A stretch of 64,000 bases of DNA. Origin: JAFEDN01 sp963795715 (GTDB lineage: Bacteria > Pseudomonadota > Gammaproteobacteria > Coxiellales > Coxiellaceae). The position numbers and the translations under genes are program-made. How positions within the stretch are numbered: the stretch's first letter is position 1; each line of letters begins with the position of its first letter. The notes under the pieces were generated by a model, which saw only the letters and a list, made by a program, of their open reading frames with translations, had not been told where the DNA came from and ran no database searches. Shown here piece after piece: positions 37,121 through 46,294 of the stretch. The stretch spans positions 186,001 through 250,000 of the forward strand of contig CAWCIY010000003.1 in assembly GCA_963795715.1 (NCBI GenBank), given 5' to 3'.

Positions 37121-37881
37121 CACCCAGAAAGCGCTTTGGCCAGCATTTCTTAATTGACGAAGCAGTTTTGGCGAAAATGATTGCTGCCATCGGCTTACAC
37201 GCCGAAGATGACTTAATAGAAATCGGGCCCGGAGAAGGCGCGTTGACACAGCATTTATTACCTCTGGTAAGACAGCTAAAAGCAATCGAAATTGATCGAG
37301 ATTTAGTCGCCCATTTACAACTAAAATTTCGAAACACCGATACACTCATTGTTTTTAACGCCGACGTATTGCGTTTTGATTGGTGCAGCCTCCTATCCTC
37401 GCCACACCGCGTGGTCGGCAACCTGCCTTATAACATCACTACACCACTGATTTTCAAATTATTCGGTTTGCGTAATATCATAGACATGCATTTTTTACTC
37501 CAAAAAGAAGTCGTAGAACGTCTAACGGCTTCAGTAGGCAGCAGTCATTATAGTCGTTTAACGGTAATGGCACAATATCATGCCGAGCTTACTCACTTAT
37601 TCGAAGTAGGTGCACACGCTTTTTTCCCGCCGCCCCGTGTGGAATCCGCTTTTGTGCGCATTGCGCCATTTGCTTCGCCTCCTTTTCTAGCAACCAACTA
37701 CAAAATATTTTCCCAGGTAGTTCAAGAAGCTTTTAGCTATCGCCGCAAGACCATTGCCAATAGTTTGCGCAAATTGATCCCTTCTTCTGATTTAGAAAGT
37801 TTGAATATTGATCCACATTGGCGACCACAGCAAATAACAGTGGAAAATTTTGTAAAAATTAGTAATATATTAAGCAGGTAG
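37114..37881 (+). CDS. rsmA: 16S rRNA dimethyladenosine transferase RsmA (KsgA)
   Basis: Dimethylates A1518 and A1519 of 16S rRNA late in 30S assembly. Seen are TPRKRFGQHFLID, the SAM loop EIGPGEGALTQHL, and the catalytic NLPYNITTPLIFKL, followed by the C-terminal helical domain (SYRRKTIANSLRKL). 255 residues, full length. The start is GTG 37114, overlapping pdxA, a normal arrangement in this cluster. Confidence 0.96.
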   Translation: MLTPRKRFGQHFLIDEAVLAKMIAAIGLHAEDDLIEIGPGEGALTQHLLPLVRQLKAIEIDRDLVAHLQLKFRNTDTLIVFNADVLRFDWCSLLSSPHRVVGNLPYNITTPLIFKLFGLRNIIDMHFLLQKEVVERLTASVGSSHYSRLTVMAQYHAELTHLFEVGAHAFFPPPRVESAFVRIAPFASPPFLATNYKIFSQVVQEAFSYRRKTIANSLRKLIPSSDLESLNIDPHWRPQQITVENFVKISNILSR

Positions 37882-37918
37882 TTTATTTTGTAACTCCGTT
37901 CATTAAGGAAAAGCAATC

Positions 37919-38359
37919 ATGCTAAAGTACAAACATGTCTTAGTGGCGGTGGATTTATCTCCAGTGACCGATCAAGTACTTACTAAAGCCCAGGAAATCG
38001 CCAATGAAAGCAAAGCTCAGTTGAGCATGGTTCATGTGATGGAGCACTCCCCTGTTGCCTATGGAGGAGAGTTTTCAATTCCAGTAGACGTTAATTTGGA
38101 ACAATCTTTAGAGCATGAGGTTCGGTCAGAAATGGAAAAATTGGGCGCAAAATACGGAATTCCTCCTGAACATCAATATTTAGAGAGTGGATCAGTGAAA
38201 CTTGGCGTAACCGATTTAGCACAAAAGCTTCATGCTGATTTAATTGTTGCAGGTACTCATGGTCATCATGGTCTTGATCTGTTGCTCGGTTCACGCGCGA
38301 ATGCGATTTTGCATCGAGCCCAATGTGATGTTTTAGTGATAAGGATAAAAGAAAAATGA
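37919..38359 (+). CDS. Universal stress protein, UspA family
   Basis: A 146-residue cytosolic UspA-fold protein. The start is KYKHVLVAVDLSPVTDQVL and the ATP-type loop is GTHGHHGLDLLLGSRANAIL, matching the G-2x-G-9x-G-(S/T) pattern of nucleotide-binding UspA proteins. AAGGA precedes the ATG. It overlaps the downstream protease gene by 4 bp, so the two are cotranscribed. Confidence 0.93.
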   Translation: MLKYKHVLVAVDLSPVTDQVLTKAQEIANESKAQLSMVHVMEHSPVAYGGEFSIPVDVNLEQSLEHEVRSEMEKLGAKYGIPPEHQYLESGSVKLGVTDLAQKLHADLIVAGTHGHHGLDLLLGSRANAILHRAQCDVLVIRIKEK

Positions 38360-39288
38360 TAGAAGAAACCATAGTTAAAGATTTTTTAGCTGATCGTCGC
38401 CGCGAAAGGAGTTGGCGAAATATCCGTTGGGCGGGATATATGGTCGTTTGGCTTTTATTACTCTTCCTCTTATTCGCCTTAGTAGGTTTCGGCTTTAGCA
38501 GTAAATCGGAAGTGGGCGCCGGTCAACCTTATGTAGCCTTGATTCGCATGACTGGAATTATTATGCCGGAAACCGATTTTTCTGCCGAAAAAATGGTGCC
38601 GCAACTCAATCAGGCTTTTGCCGATTCAAGCGCTAAAGGGGTGGTATTAGTCATCAATTCTCCTGGCGGCAGCCCGGTACAAGCTTCAATTATTCATGAC
38701 AAAATCATGGCCCTTAAAGCTCAGTATAAGAAAAAAGTCATTGTCGTTGGTGAAGATGCCTTGGCTTCTGGTTCATATTTAGTTGCGACTGCGGCTGATA
38801 AAATTTTTGTAAACAGTAGCACCTTAACGGGATCTATCGGTGTCATTATGGAAGGTTTTGGCGCCAATGACGCCATTGCTAAAATTGGGATACAACGCCG
38901 AGTCTTTACCGCTGGGGATCACAAAGACCGCTTAGATCCATTTGAGCCATTGAATCCAGCCGATGTTGAAAAAGTAAAAGGTGTTCTGGCGCAGGTTCAT
39001 CAGAATTTCATAGATGATGTGTTAAAAGGTCGTGACGGTAAACTGCAAGGTGACCAAAAAGAATTATTTTCTGGAGATTTTTGGAGCGGTGAACAAGCTG
39101 TGAAACTAGGATTAGCAGATGGTAACCTCAATTTATGGGACGTTTTGGACCAAGAATTTCATACCAAGTATTATAAAGATTATAGTGTTAAACCGTCATT
39201 GCTAGAATCATTATTGACCAATGTCGGCACCGAATTGCATTTACGATTTTCACAGCAGTTTGATAAACACTTAGATTCTTCTATTTAA
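38356..39288 (+). CDS. sppA: Signal peptide peptidase SppA-type S49 protease
   Basis: An inner membrane serine protease that degrades signal peptides and membrane fragments. The N-terminal segment is AGYMVVWLLLLFLLFALVGF. The S49 domain follows: LVINSPGGSPVQAS, the likely nucleophile Ser in GEDALASGSYLVATAADKIF, STLTGSIGVIM, and the general-base Lys in GDHKDRLDPFEPL. At 310 residues it is the short one-domain type, so it probably assembles as a ring. It overlaps the UspA gene by ATGA. Confidence 0.92.
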   Translation: MIEETIVKDFLADRRRERSWRNIRWAGYMVVWLLLLFLLFALVGFGFSSKSEVGAGQPYVALIRMTGIIMPETDFSAEKMVPQLNQAFADSSAKGVVLVINSPGGSPVQASIIHDKIMALKAQYKKKVIVVGEDALASGSYLVATAADKIFVNSSTLTGSIGVIMEGFGANDAIAKIGIQRRVFTAGDHKDRLDPFEPLNPADVEKVKGVLAQVHQNFIDDVLKGRDGKLQGDQKELFSGDFWSGEQAVKLGLADGNLNLWDVLDQEFHTKYYKDYSVKPSLLESLLTNVGTELHLRFSQQFDKHLDSSI

Positions 39289-39291
39289 AAA

Positions 39292-39930
39292 GTGGCGATC
39301 GAAATAAATAAAGAATATTTGCGTGATCAACTCATTAAAGTTGATGCAGATCCCTTTGTGCAATTTGATCTGTGGTTCAAGCAAGCATGCCAGGAAATGC
39401 CTTCCTCTTTAGTGAATTCTATGGTTTTGGCGACTGTTTCATTGGGTAATAAACCTTCGGCGCGCGTTGTGTTGTTAAAAGAATATAATTCAGAAGGTTT
39501 TATATTTTATACAAACTATCAAAGCCGCAAGGGGACAGATATTGCAGCCAATCCCAATGTTTCATTATTATTTTGGTGGGAAATTTTAGAAAGGCAAGTT
39601 CGAATAGAAGGAACCGTAGAAAAAATTGCGGTTGAAAAATCCTCAGAATATTTTCAATCTCGCCCAAAATCTTCTCAATTGGCTGCTCTAGCTTCTCATC
39701 AAAGCCAACCTCTCACAAATATCAAAGATTTGGAAAATAAGTTCGAATCTTTATGCGCTCAATATGCCGCCGCCGAGCTAGAAATTCCTAAGCCAGATTA
39801 TTGGGGGGGTTACATTGTTAAACCCGAAAGCTGGGAATTTTGGCAAGGTAGGGAAAATCGTTTACATGATCGCTTTCGGTATCTAAAAAACTCAGATGGA
39901 AAATGGGATATTACCCGCTTGTATCCTTAA
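39292..39930 (+). CDS. pdxH: Pyridoxine/pyridoxamine 5'-phosphate oxidase PdxH
   Basis: An FMN enzyme that makes pyridoxal 5'-phosphate, the last step of B6 synthesis. Motifs are DPFVQFDLWFKQA, ATVSLGNKPSARVVLLKEY, GFIFYTNYQSRKG (FMN and substrate), and WEFWQGRENRLHDRFRY at the C-terminus. 212 residues, complete. The start is GTG 39292, 3 bp after the sppA stop, so it belongs to the same transcript. Confidence 0.96.
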   Translation: MAIEINKEYLRDQLIKVDADPFVQFDLWFKQACQEMPSSLVNSMVLATVSLGNKPSARVVLLKEYNSEGFIFYTNYQSRKGTDIAANPNVSLLFWWEILERQVRIEGTVEKIAVEKSSEYFQSRPKSSQLAALASHQSQPLTNIKDLENKFESLCAQYAAAELEIPKPDYWGGYIVKPESWEFWQGRENRLHDRFRYLKNSDGKWDITRLYP

Positions 39931-40029
39931 TATTCGGTTAACTTCACAAATCGAAAATAGTTTACAAAATATTAAAATTTTATTATAATTTAAACTAAGG
40001 AAATAATTTTGGCTAATAGGAATTAGTTT

Positions 40030-41898
40030 ATGGATTTATCAACCAAAAATCAGCATAATTGCACATCCATTTCTATTCTAGGCCTCATTGAATTAATTAA
40101 AAAATCTAATGCCAAAGTTGCTTACAAATATTTAGAAACACGAGAACAGTGCGAAAATTTCTTGAAAGGCAATATTTGGTTTACAGGTATCCATCGGAAT
40201 CGACTTCTCGGCAATGATACGAATGAGTATCGTTATTTTGGACATGAAAAAATTTTTTCGCCTAGCTTGTCGTTATCTTTGGTTCCGCCAACAGAAGTGA
40301 AGGGATTCTTAAAAAAGAAACCTTTCTGTGTTGAAATTCACGACTTAGATGGATTTATTGATAAGATTATTGAAGCTTTGAGGAATCCGCAATTCCAGCA
40401 CCTAGTTTCATGGTTAAATAAATCTGTAATATTAAAAGAATTAGAACCAAAGACATTGGAAGAAAAAGATTCAAAAAAAAAGGAACTGTTAGAAGCACAA
40501 CGTAAAAACATGCTACACCTAAAGAATCTTGAAGAAATTCATATCGAAAAATACAACCTGCTTCAACTCCCCGTTTTTTCTCTTTGTGTCAGAAATATTG
40601 ACTACTATGATGAAAGCACTTCTACTTCTGTAAAGCCATTGAGCTTAGAAGCCAATAACAGAGCCTGGAACAAGCGTGAAAAATATAAAGATGAACAGGA
40701 ACTAAGATTGGAACTGCATACAGGTAGTTTAATGTCAAATGGTAAGGCTGAACTTGCTTTAAACGATTTAATAGAACATATCAAGCTATCTTGTTCCGAT
40801 ATGAGCAGGTTCTGCAAAATTATTTCTACTCAACTACAATTAGGCAACCGGATCAAACGTGCTAGAAAATCTTTGGGCTTAACATTAAGAAATTTAGGAG
40901 ATCAACTTTTCTTAAGCCATGCCGCCATTAAGAAATATGAAGATAATCAAGTGCTTCCTTCATCCGAGATGCTAGTTAAATTGGCAAAAGCCCTAAATGT
41001 GAGAGTTGAGTATTTTTTTAGGCCGGAACAATTCACTCTACAAAGCATCCAATACCGTAAACATCATGACATTTCTCCCAAGCATTTGAAACAAATTGAA
41101 ATTAAAGTATTGGACAAAGTTGAACAACGCTTGAATTTAGAAAATATATTTCCTAGCCCACCTTGCAACCCATTTAAATTGATCAACCCTCAACATAAAA
41201 TCCAAAATTTGAATGATGTCGAACTCTTAGCAGACCAAGTCCGCAGAGATTGGAATCTAGGAGAGGAACCAATTTCTGAATTAATTGATTTATTGGAAAA
41301 ACAGGGTCTTAAGATCTTCGAAATAGATAATAAGCAATATCCTAATTTTGATGGACTTACAGCTAAAGTAAATGATTTATATGTTATTGTAATAGATAAT
41401 CAATGGCCAGGTGACCGCCAGCGTTTTACATTGCTTCATGAACTAGGGCATATTTTGTTAGCAGGATACCTGCCTCAACATTTAGATGAAGAACAATGCT
41501 GCCATCGTTTTGCAGGGGCTTTTCTGTTGCCAAAATCAGCTGTTGTGAGCAAATTGGGTAGTCATAGAACCAATTTAGAACTGATGGAACTAAGTTTATT
41601 AAAACAGGAGTATGGCAGTAGCATGCTAAGTATTTTGCATCGAATAAAAGATGCCGGAATTATTACTGATTCTTTATACAATGCAATGCGAAACGAGTTC
41701 AACGCGCATGGCTGGACTCAGCACGAACCAGGAAAGCCGTTTCCACAAGAAAAAACACATGTTTTTGAGCAATTGGTATTTCATGCCTTGGCAGAAAGTT
41801 ATATCAGCGAATCAAGAGCTGCAGAATTTATGAATTTAACAATTGAAGCTTTCAGAACTAGACGCATGGATTGCCAGAATGTTGCTTCTGATAAGTGA
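40030..41898 (+). CDS. HTH-ImmA/IrrE metallopeptidase with extra N-terminal domain
   Basis: A 622-residue three-part protein. Residues 1-265 start AYKYLETREQCENFLKGNIW, then FTGIHRNRLLGNDTNEYRYF, and end KYKDEQELRLEL, which recalls DUF2971 proteins (YKY at the start, FND-like turn, E-x-E-x-R near the end); this is a tentative match. Residues 272-330 are an XRE helix-turn-helix (LGLTLRNLGDQLFLSHAAIK). The C-terminal part is a COG2856/ImmA peptidase with HELGH at residues 470-474 and the downstream Glu in EEQCCHRFAGAFLLP. It overlaps the PIN gene by 20 bp. HTH-ImmA/PIN pairs are predicted toxin-antitoxin or stress modules. Confidence 0.85.
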   Translation: MDLSTKNQHNCTSISILGLIELIKKSNAKVAYKYLETREQCENFLKGNIWFTGIHRNRLLGNDTNEYRYFGHEKIFSPSLSLSLVPPTEVKGFLKKKPFCVEIHDLDGFIDKIIEALRNPQFQHLVSWLNKSVILKELEPKTLEEKDSKKKELLEAQRKNMLHLKNLEEIHIEKYNLLQLPVFSLCVRNIDYYDESTSTSVKPLSLEANNRAWNKREKYKDEQELRLELHTGSLMSNGKAELALNDLIEHIKLSCSDMSRFCKIISTQLQLGNRIKRARKSLGLTLRNLGDQLFLSHAAIKKYEDNQVLPSSEMLVKLAKALNVRVEYFFRPEQFTLQSIQYRKHHDISPKHLKQIEIKVLDKVEQRLNLENIFPSPPCNPFKLINPQHKIQNLNDVELLADQVRRDWNLGEEPISELIDLLEKQGLKIFEIDNKQYPNFDGLTAKVNDLYVIVIDNQWPGDRQRFTLLHELGHILLAGYLPQHLDEEQCCHRFAGAFLLPKSAVVSKLGSHRTNLELMELSLLKQEYGSSMLSILHRIKDAGIITDSLYNAMRNEFNAHGWTQHEPGKPFPQEKTHVFEQLVFHALAESYISESRAAEFMNLTIEAFRTRRMDCQNVASDK

Positions 41899-42388
41899 TG
41901 CCAGTGTTTTAATTGATATCGAAGCGGGTAAACTAACCGACGCTGCATTCAAATTACCCTATCAATTTGCGGTTCCGGCTTTATTATTTCACGAGGAATT
42001 ATCTGAAAGACATAATCATTTATTAAACTACGGATTAGTACTAAAAGACTGTGATGAAATTAAGCCAGAAAAAATTCACATATTGAGTCAACAACATCGC
42101 TATCGAAATGTTTCCGGGAATGATATTTCCAGCTTGGTTCTCGCCAAGACCGAAAATTGCATACTATTGACAGGTGATAAAACATTGCGAAAACTGGCTG
42201 AGGAAGAATATGTTACCGTACACGGCACGCTTTGGTTAGTTGAAGAAATGCTTCGATTAGAAATAATTAGTGTTAAAAAAGCAGGCATTTCTTTTAAGCA
42301 AATGTTAAACGCTAAACCTCCTAGTTTTTTACCAACGAATGAAATTGCAAAGCTCATTGCAAAATACAGTTCACCGATCCTTACTTGA
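41879..42388 (+). CDS. PIN-domain ribonuclease-like protein, putative toxin
   Basis: A 169-residue PIN-fold protein. The acidic residues expected for the metal site are present: Asp in LLISDASVLIDIEAG, Glu in LFHEELSER, and Asp in ISSLVLAKTENCILLTGDKT. The fold order and length fit the VapC-like or DUF3368/DUF4411-like branch. ATG 41879 lies in the last codons of the upstream HTH-peptidase gene, so the two are coupled; a TTG at 41843 could add 12 residues. Family knowledge supports RNA cleavage held in check by the partner, which is inferred here. Confidence 0.8.
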   Translation: MLLLISDASVLIDIEAGKLTDAAFKLPYQFAVPALLFHEELSERHNHLLNYGLVLKDCDEIKPEKIHILSQQHRYRNVSGNDISSLVLAKTENCILLTGDKTLRKLAEEEYVTVHGTLWLVEEMLRLEIISVKKAGISFKQMLNAKPPSFLPTNEIAKLIAKYSSPILT

Positions 42389-42404
42389 GAAAATGCAAAA
42401 CCAG

Positions 42405-43223
42405 TTATGAATAAGAACTCATAAAAGCACTCAACAATCGCACCACTTGTCCACTGGAATGCTCAGCCAGCATCAAAGTTTCTTCATGAGACTGCGGGGT
42501 GTTGACTAAGCCGGCAGTTAAATTGGTTACTACTGTTAATCCGATAACTTTCAAACCGCAATGTCTGGCGGCAATCACTTCTGGAACAACCGACATTCCA
42601 ATAACATCCGCTCCCATATTCCTAAAAACACGTATTTCAGAGGGCGTTTCAAAAGAGGGACCTAATACACTGATGTAAATACCTTCCATTAAACTCATCG
42701 AAAGATCATGACCTACTTTCTCTAACCGCTGACGCCAATCACGATCATACACATCTCCCATGTCAGGAAAACGTACTCCGAAAGATGCATCATTCGTTCC
42801 TGCTAAAGGGTTTTTGCCTAAAAAATTGATATGATCTTTTAATATTACAATTTGTCCAGGTTTAATCTCAGTATGTAAGGAGCCTACGGCACCGGTAATG
42901 ATGACGGTATGACAACCTAACAATTTCAAAGTACGAATATAGGTTAAAATTTGTATAGACTCAACGCCTTCGTAATAATGAGCACGTCCCTGTAAGCAGA
43001 CCACAGGAACCTGCTGAAGTTTACCAAGGGTTAATTGTGGTTTCTGCCCCTCAATGGTAGAAGACGGAAAACCGGGCAGATCTTTATAAGCAAATGTTTC
43101 AGTTTCGGTCAGTTGTGACGCCAGAGCTCCTAAGCCTGAACCTAAAACAATGCCAAATTTTGGACAAAAATCAGATTTATGGCTACGAATAATATTAGCA
43201 GCCAAATGCGCTAGCTCTGTCAT
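42405..43223 (-). CDS. punA: Purine nucleoside phosphorylase
   Basis: A trimeric-type phosphorylase that splits purine nucleosides into base and ribose 1-phosphate. Motifs are GIVLGSGLGALASQL, the phosphate-binding LQGRAHYYEG, the GAVGSLHTEIKPGQIV region, and the base site in GADVIGMSVVPEVIAARH. 272 residues. It follows cdd by 18 bp and together with it makes a nucleoside salvage unit, useful to a bacterium that takes nucleosides from a host. Confidence 0.94.
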   Translation of the reverse strand: MTELAHLAANIIRSHKSDFCPKFGIVLGSGLGALASQLTETETFAYKDLPGFPSSTIEGQKPQLTLGKLQQVPVVCLQGRAHYYEGVESIQILTYIRTLKLLGCHTVIITGAVGSLHTEIKPGQIVILKDHINFLGKNPLAGTNDASFGVRFPDMGDVYDRDWRQRLEKVGHDLSMSLMEGIYISVLGPSFETPSEIRVFRNMGADVIGMSVVPEVIAARHCGLKVIGLTVVTNLTAGLVNTPQSHEETLMLAEHSSGQVVRLLSAFMSSYS

Positions 43224-43241
43224 CTTTTAATCCTATGCAGT

Positions 43242-43649
43242 CTATGTAGTCAAATTAAAATTGCCAAATGGGTATGGAAATAATTCTTCCATGGTTAAGA
43301 TCCGGTAATCGCCAGATAAAGTACACAAATGATAAATACTAGTCGATTCCGCAAATTCAAACAATCTTTGTCTGCACGCTCCGCATGGAGAACAAAAATC
43401 TTTGCCGGAGGAAATAATGAGTGCTTCTAACCATTTTTTGCTGCCACCACAGATCATGGCGGCCATGGCTCCCGCTTCAGCGCACAAAGTAAGCCCATAT
43501 GAAGCATTTTCGATATTGCAACCGGTAAAAAATTGCCCTTCCACTGATCGGAGGCACACACCTACTGAAAAATGAGAATACGGAACATAAGCACGGAGCA
43601 TAGCCTGCTTCGCACGAGCAAGCAGCTCCGCAGGAGGTTGATTCGACAT
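43242..43649 (-). CDS. cdd: Cytidine deaminase
   Basis: Converts cytidine and deoxycytidine to uridine forms. The zinc site is complete: CAEAGAM (Cys and catalytic Glu) and PCGACRQRLFEF (two Cys). The N-terminal RAYVPYSHFSVGVCL and NIENASYGLT are standard. 135 residues, tetrameric type. The start overlaps the hpf stop as TAATG, so it is translationally coupled to the gene upstream. Confidence 0.95.
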   Translation of the reverse strand: MSNQPPAELLARAKQAMLRAYVPYSHFSVGVCLRSVEGQFFTGCNIENASYGLTLCAEAGAMAAMICGGSKKWLEALIISSGKDFCSPCGACRQRLFEFAESTSIYHLCTLSGDYRILTMEELFPYPFGNFNLTT

Positions 43650-44200
43650 TAATGCAATTTCCTGTTTTTTTTCGGCACGGAAATACGTCGAGCCTGCAAA
43701 CCTTCGTTCCCTTCAGCAGGCAGAAACCGAACCTTATCTCCTATTTGCAATTGATGAAATTTAACATCGACTAGGTGTGTTAAATTAAAATAATACTCAT
43801 TATTTTCAGCATCGGCGATGAAACCGTAACCCTCATCAGGCATTAATTTTTCAATCACACCATGCAATCGCTCGCCATGATCTTTAACATCACGATAGAG
43901 TTTGCTACGGTATTCTTCCAATTGATCACGTAAACTGTCTATAGCGCCCTGTATGGCCAAATAAAGATTTTCATTAGGTTGATGAGTTACCGCAAATTCT
44001 TTACCCGGCACCGTAACTCGTATAGTGATATTATTTAACCTACCCTTATGGTTGTGTTTCTGGACTTGCTCTACCACCACATGGCAAGAAATAATTTTAT
44101 TATAGACAGTATCCAATTTATCGACTTTGCTCCTAATTCTAGCTTCCACTGCTGCGGAGCGATCTAAGTCCCGAAAAGTAATTTGAAGTGGCATTTGCAT
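43649..44200 (-). CDS. HPF/RaiA-like protein fused to a cold-shock domain
   Basis: A ribosome-associated protein of 183 residues in two parts. Residues 1-115 have the HPF/YfiA fold (LQITFRDLDRSAAVEARIR, SCHVVVEQVQKHNHKGRLNN, then a long helix). Residues 120-183 are a cold-shock domain with GVIEKLMPDEGYGFIADAEN and YYFNLTHL, matching the RNP1-like patch. HPF proteins silence or protect ribosomes; the added RNA-binding domain may target or tune that, which is inference. It heads the operon with cdd and punA. Confidence 0.9.
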   Translation of the reverse strand: MQMPLQITFRDLDRSAAVEARIRSKVDKLDTVYNKIISCHVVVEQVQKHNHKGRLNNITIRVTVPGKEFAVTHQPNENLYLAIQGAIDSLRDQLEEYRSKLYRDVKDHGERLHGVIEKLMPDEGYGFIADAENNEYYFNLTHLVDVKFHQLQIGDKVRFLPAEGNEGLQARRISVPKKNRKLH

Positions 44201-44263
44201 AACACCCTCCAGTTCTTTGCTTGCTCTTTAATATAATTATAGCTTAAATCAAAATAAATAATA

Positions 44264-44506
44264 TTATTCAACTTCTTGCAATTCTGGCTCTTTTACGGTT
44301 GACTCTTCTACAATCTCTTGGTCTAATGCAGGAATAGCCTTGTTCCCCGCAATCTTACGGAAAATTTCTTCTCTATGAACGGAAATATGACGCGGGGCTT
44401 CTATACCAAGGCGTACTTGATTACCCCGCACTTCCAGAACGTGCAGGCAAATTTCTCCGTTGCCAATTATTAGGCGTTCGCCTATAGTTCGTGTTAGTAC
44501 AAGCAT
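44264..44506 (-). CDS. csrA: Carbon storage regulator CsrA (RsmA-type), with acidic tail
   Basis: A dimeric RNA-binding regulator that blocks or protects mRNA at GGA sites. MLVLTRTIGERLIIGNGEI and GIEAPRHISVHREEIF include the RNA-binding Arg44-type residue. The normal protein is about 61-65 residues; this one has 80, with an extra Glu-rich tail (EEST then EPELQEVE). In Legionellales, CsrA controls the switch between replication and transmission; here that is only expectation. GGAGGAG lies close before the ATG. Confidence 0.95.
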   Translation of the reverse strand: MLVLTRTIGERLIIGNGEICLHVLEVRGNQVRLGIEAPRHISVHREEIFRKIAGNKAIPALDQEIVEESTVKEPELQEVE

Positions 44507-44550
44507 TTTTTCTCCTCCATTGAATCTATTCCAACTAAGAAAAAACCATT

Positions 44551-45261
44551 CTACTCTGTAGGAAAAGTTTTATCAACTACAAATTTATGCTTTATTTTAC
44601 TAATGATTTTTTTAACTCCTCCGTCGGAACTTCCCATCAATACGCAATCCGCTCCACGTTTAGCAAATAAACCATTTGCCACCACCCCAACAATATTATT
44701 TAATGCAGTTTCTAGGGCCACGGGTTCAGTGATTGTAAGATTGTGTATATCAATAATCACATTACCGTTATCGGTTTTACAGCCTTCACGATAAACCGGA
44801 TCTCCTCCCATTTTGACAATTTGACGAGCTACGTAGCTGCGACCCATAGGAATCACCTCTACGGCCAATGGGTAATTACCCAAAGTAACCACTTGTTTAC
44901 TCTGATCAGCGATACATAAAAAATAATCCGAGGCAGCAGCCACTATTTTTTCCCTGGTTAAAGCGCCGCCGCCGCCCTTTATGAGCGAAAGATGCTCATT
45001 GAATTCATCTGCACCATCGACATACATAGGCAAACTACCGACTTCATTCAAATCATAAACAGGAATGCCATGGTTTCGCAGTAATTGCTCAGTTTGATTT
45101 GAGCTAGCGACGGCGCCGTCAAATTTATTCTTAACTTTAGCCAGCGCTTCTATAAAATAATGGACCGTACTGCCAGTGCCCACACCTAGGATGCCCCCGC
45201 GGGGGAGCAGGTCTAAAGCTGCTAATGCGGCCGCTTGCTTCATTGCTTCTCTGGATGTCAT
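44551..45261 (-). CDS. rpiA: Ribose-5-phosphate isomerase A
   Basis: Interconverts ribose 5-phosphate and ribulose 5-phosphate. Motifs are GILGVGTGSTVHYFIEAL, VASSNQTEQLLRNHG, YVDGADEFNEHLSLIKGGGG with catalytic Asp/Glu, and GSYVARQIVK-like SYVARQIVKMGG. 236 residues from ATG 45261, placed behind AGGA; a GTG at 45297 extends the frame by 12 residues without support. It lies between csrA and the divergent ftsY. Confidence 0.95.
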   Translation of the reverse strand: MTSREAMKQAAALAALDLLPRGGILGVGTGSTVHYFIEALAKVKNKFDGAVASSNQTEQLLRNHGIPVYDLNEVGSLPMYVDGADEFNEHLSLIKGGGGALTREKIVAAASDYFLCIADQSKQVVTLGNYPLAVEVIPMGRSYVARQIVKMGGDPVYREGCKTDNGNVIIDIHNLTITEPVALETALNNIVGVVANGLFAKRGADCVLMGSSDGGVKKIISKIKHKFVVDKTFPTE

Positions 45262-45334
45262 CGAGTCATTCCTATATAATTTAGCGTAAGATTTCACTTG
45301 AATTCAATATATCATAATTTATGAGCTGACTAAA

Positions 45335-46294
45335 ATGTTCGATTTTCTAAAAAAAAAGAATGAAGAGGATACCTCCCATAAGCCAAACTGGCTATCACGA
45401 TTAAACTCTGGTTTAAAACGAACACGTAAAGCCTTTTCAGACGGTCTAGCTCGCCTTGTTTACGGCAAAAAGCAAATAGATGCTGACTTATTACGGGATC
45501 TTGAAACACAGTTGCTGTCTGCTGATCTTGGAGTAGAAGTGACTGAGCAAATTTTAAAGCAATTAACCGATCAAGTAGCTCGCAAGGAATTAAATGATCC
45601 GCAACGACTCATCGAAGCCTTAAAAAAATTGCTAGAAGAACAACTTAAACCCTACGATCAGCCGTTAAATACAGAGAGCCGCCCTTTCGTTATTTTAGTC
45701 GTGGGAGTTAACGGTTCAGGGAAAACTACCAGTATTGCTAAAATCTGCCATTACTATCAGCAACAAAATAAACGTGTGATATTGGCTGCGGGAGATACTT
45801 TTAGAGCCGCGGCTACAGAGCAGCTACAAATATGGGGAGAAAGAAATCAGGTCCCAGTCATTGCACAGCATCAGGGAGCAGACAGCGCCTCTGTCATTTA
45901 TGATGGTATGCAGGCGGCGATCGCAAAAAATTATGATCTTCTAATTGCGGATACTGCCGGTCGTCTACATACTCAAGAACCTCTGATGGCTGAACTGGCC
46001 AAGATCAAGCGCGTTTTAGGTAAATTAAATCCCCAAGCTCCTCAAGAAGTCTTACTGGTCATAGATGCCGGCATCGGGCAAAACGCTTTACGCCAAGCTG
46101 AACAATTTCATCAAACGCTAGGATTAACCGGCTTATGCTTAACTAAGCTAGATGGAACTGCCAAAGGCGGCATGGCTTTTGCGATCACTCACAAAATGAA
46201 ATTACCGATTCGTTTCATAGGTGTTGGAGAACAAATGGAAGATTTAAAACCTTTCAATGCTAAGGAATTTGTTGAAGCTTTATTTCAAGAATAA
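45335..46294 (+). CDS. ftsY: Signal recognition particle receptor FtsY
   Basis: The SRP receptor GTPase that brings ribosomes to the membrane. A short basic N-terminal region (no long acidic A domain) leads to the N helical bundle and the G domain: VVGVNGSGKTTSIAKIC (P-loop), AAGDTFRAAATEQL, DTAGRLHTQEPLMAEL and LTKLDGTAKGGMAF. 319 residues, the short form. In most relatives ftsE-ftsX follow directly; here 1.6 kb separates them. Confidence 0.96.
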   Translation: MFDFLKKKNEEDTSHKPNWLSRLNSGLKRTRKAFSDGLARLVYGKKQIDADLLRDLETQLLSADLGVEVTEQILKQLTDQVARKELNDPQRLIEALKKLLEEQLKPYDQPLNTESRPFVILVVGVNGSGKTTSIAKICHYYQQQNKRVILAAGDTFRAAATEQLQIWGERNQVPVIAQHQGADSASVIYDGMQAAIAKNYDLLIADTAGRLHTQEPLMAELAKIKRVLGKLNPQAPQEVLLVIDAGIGQNALRQAEQFHQTLGLTGLCLTKLDGTAKGGMAFAITHKMKLPIRFIGVGEQMEDLKPFNAKEFVEALFQE

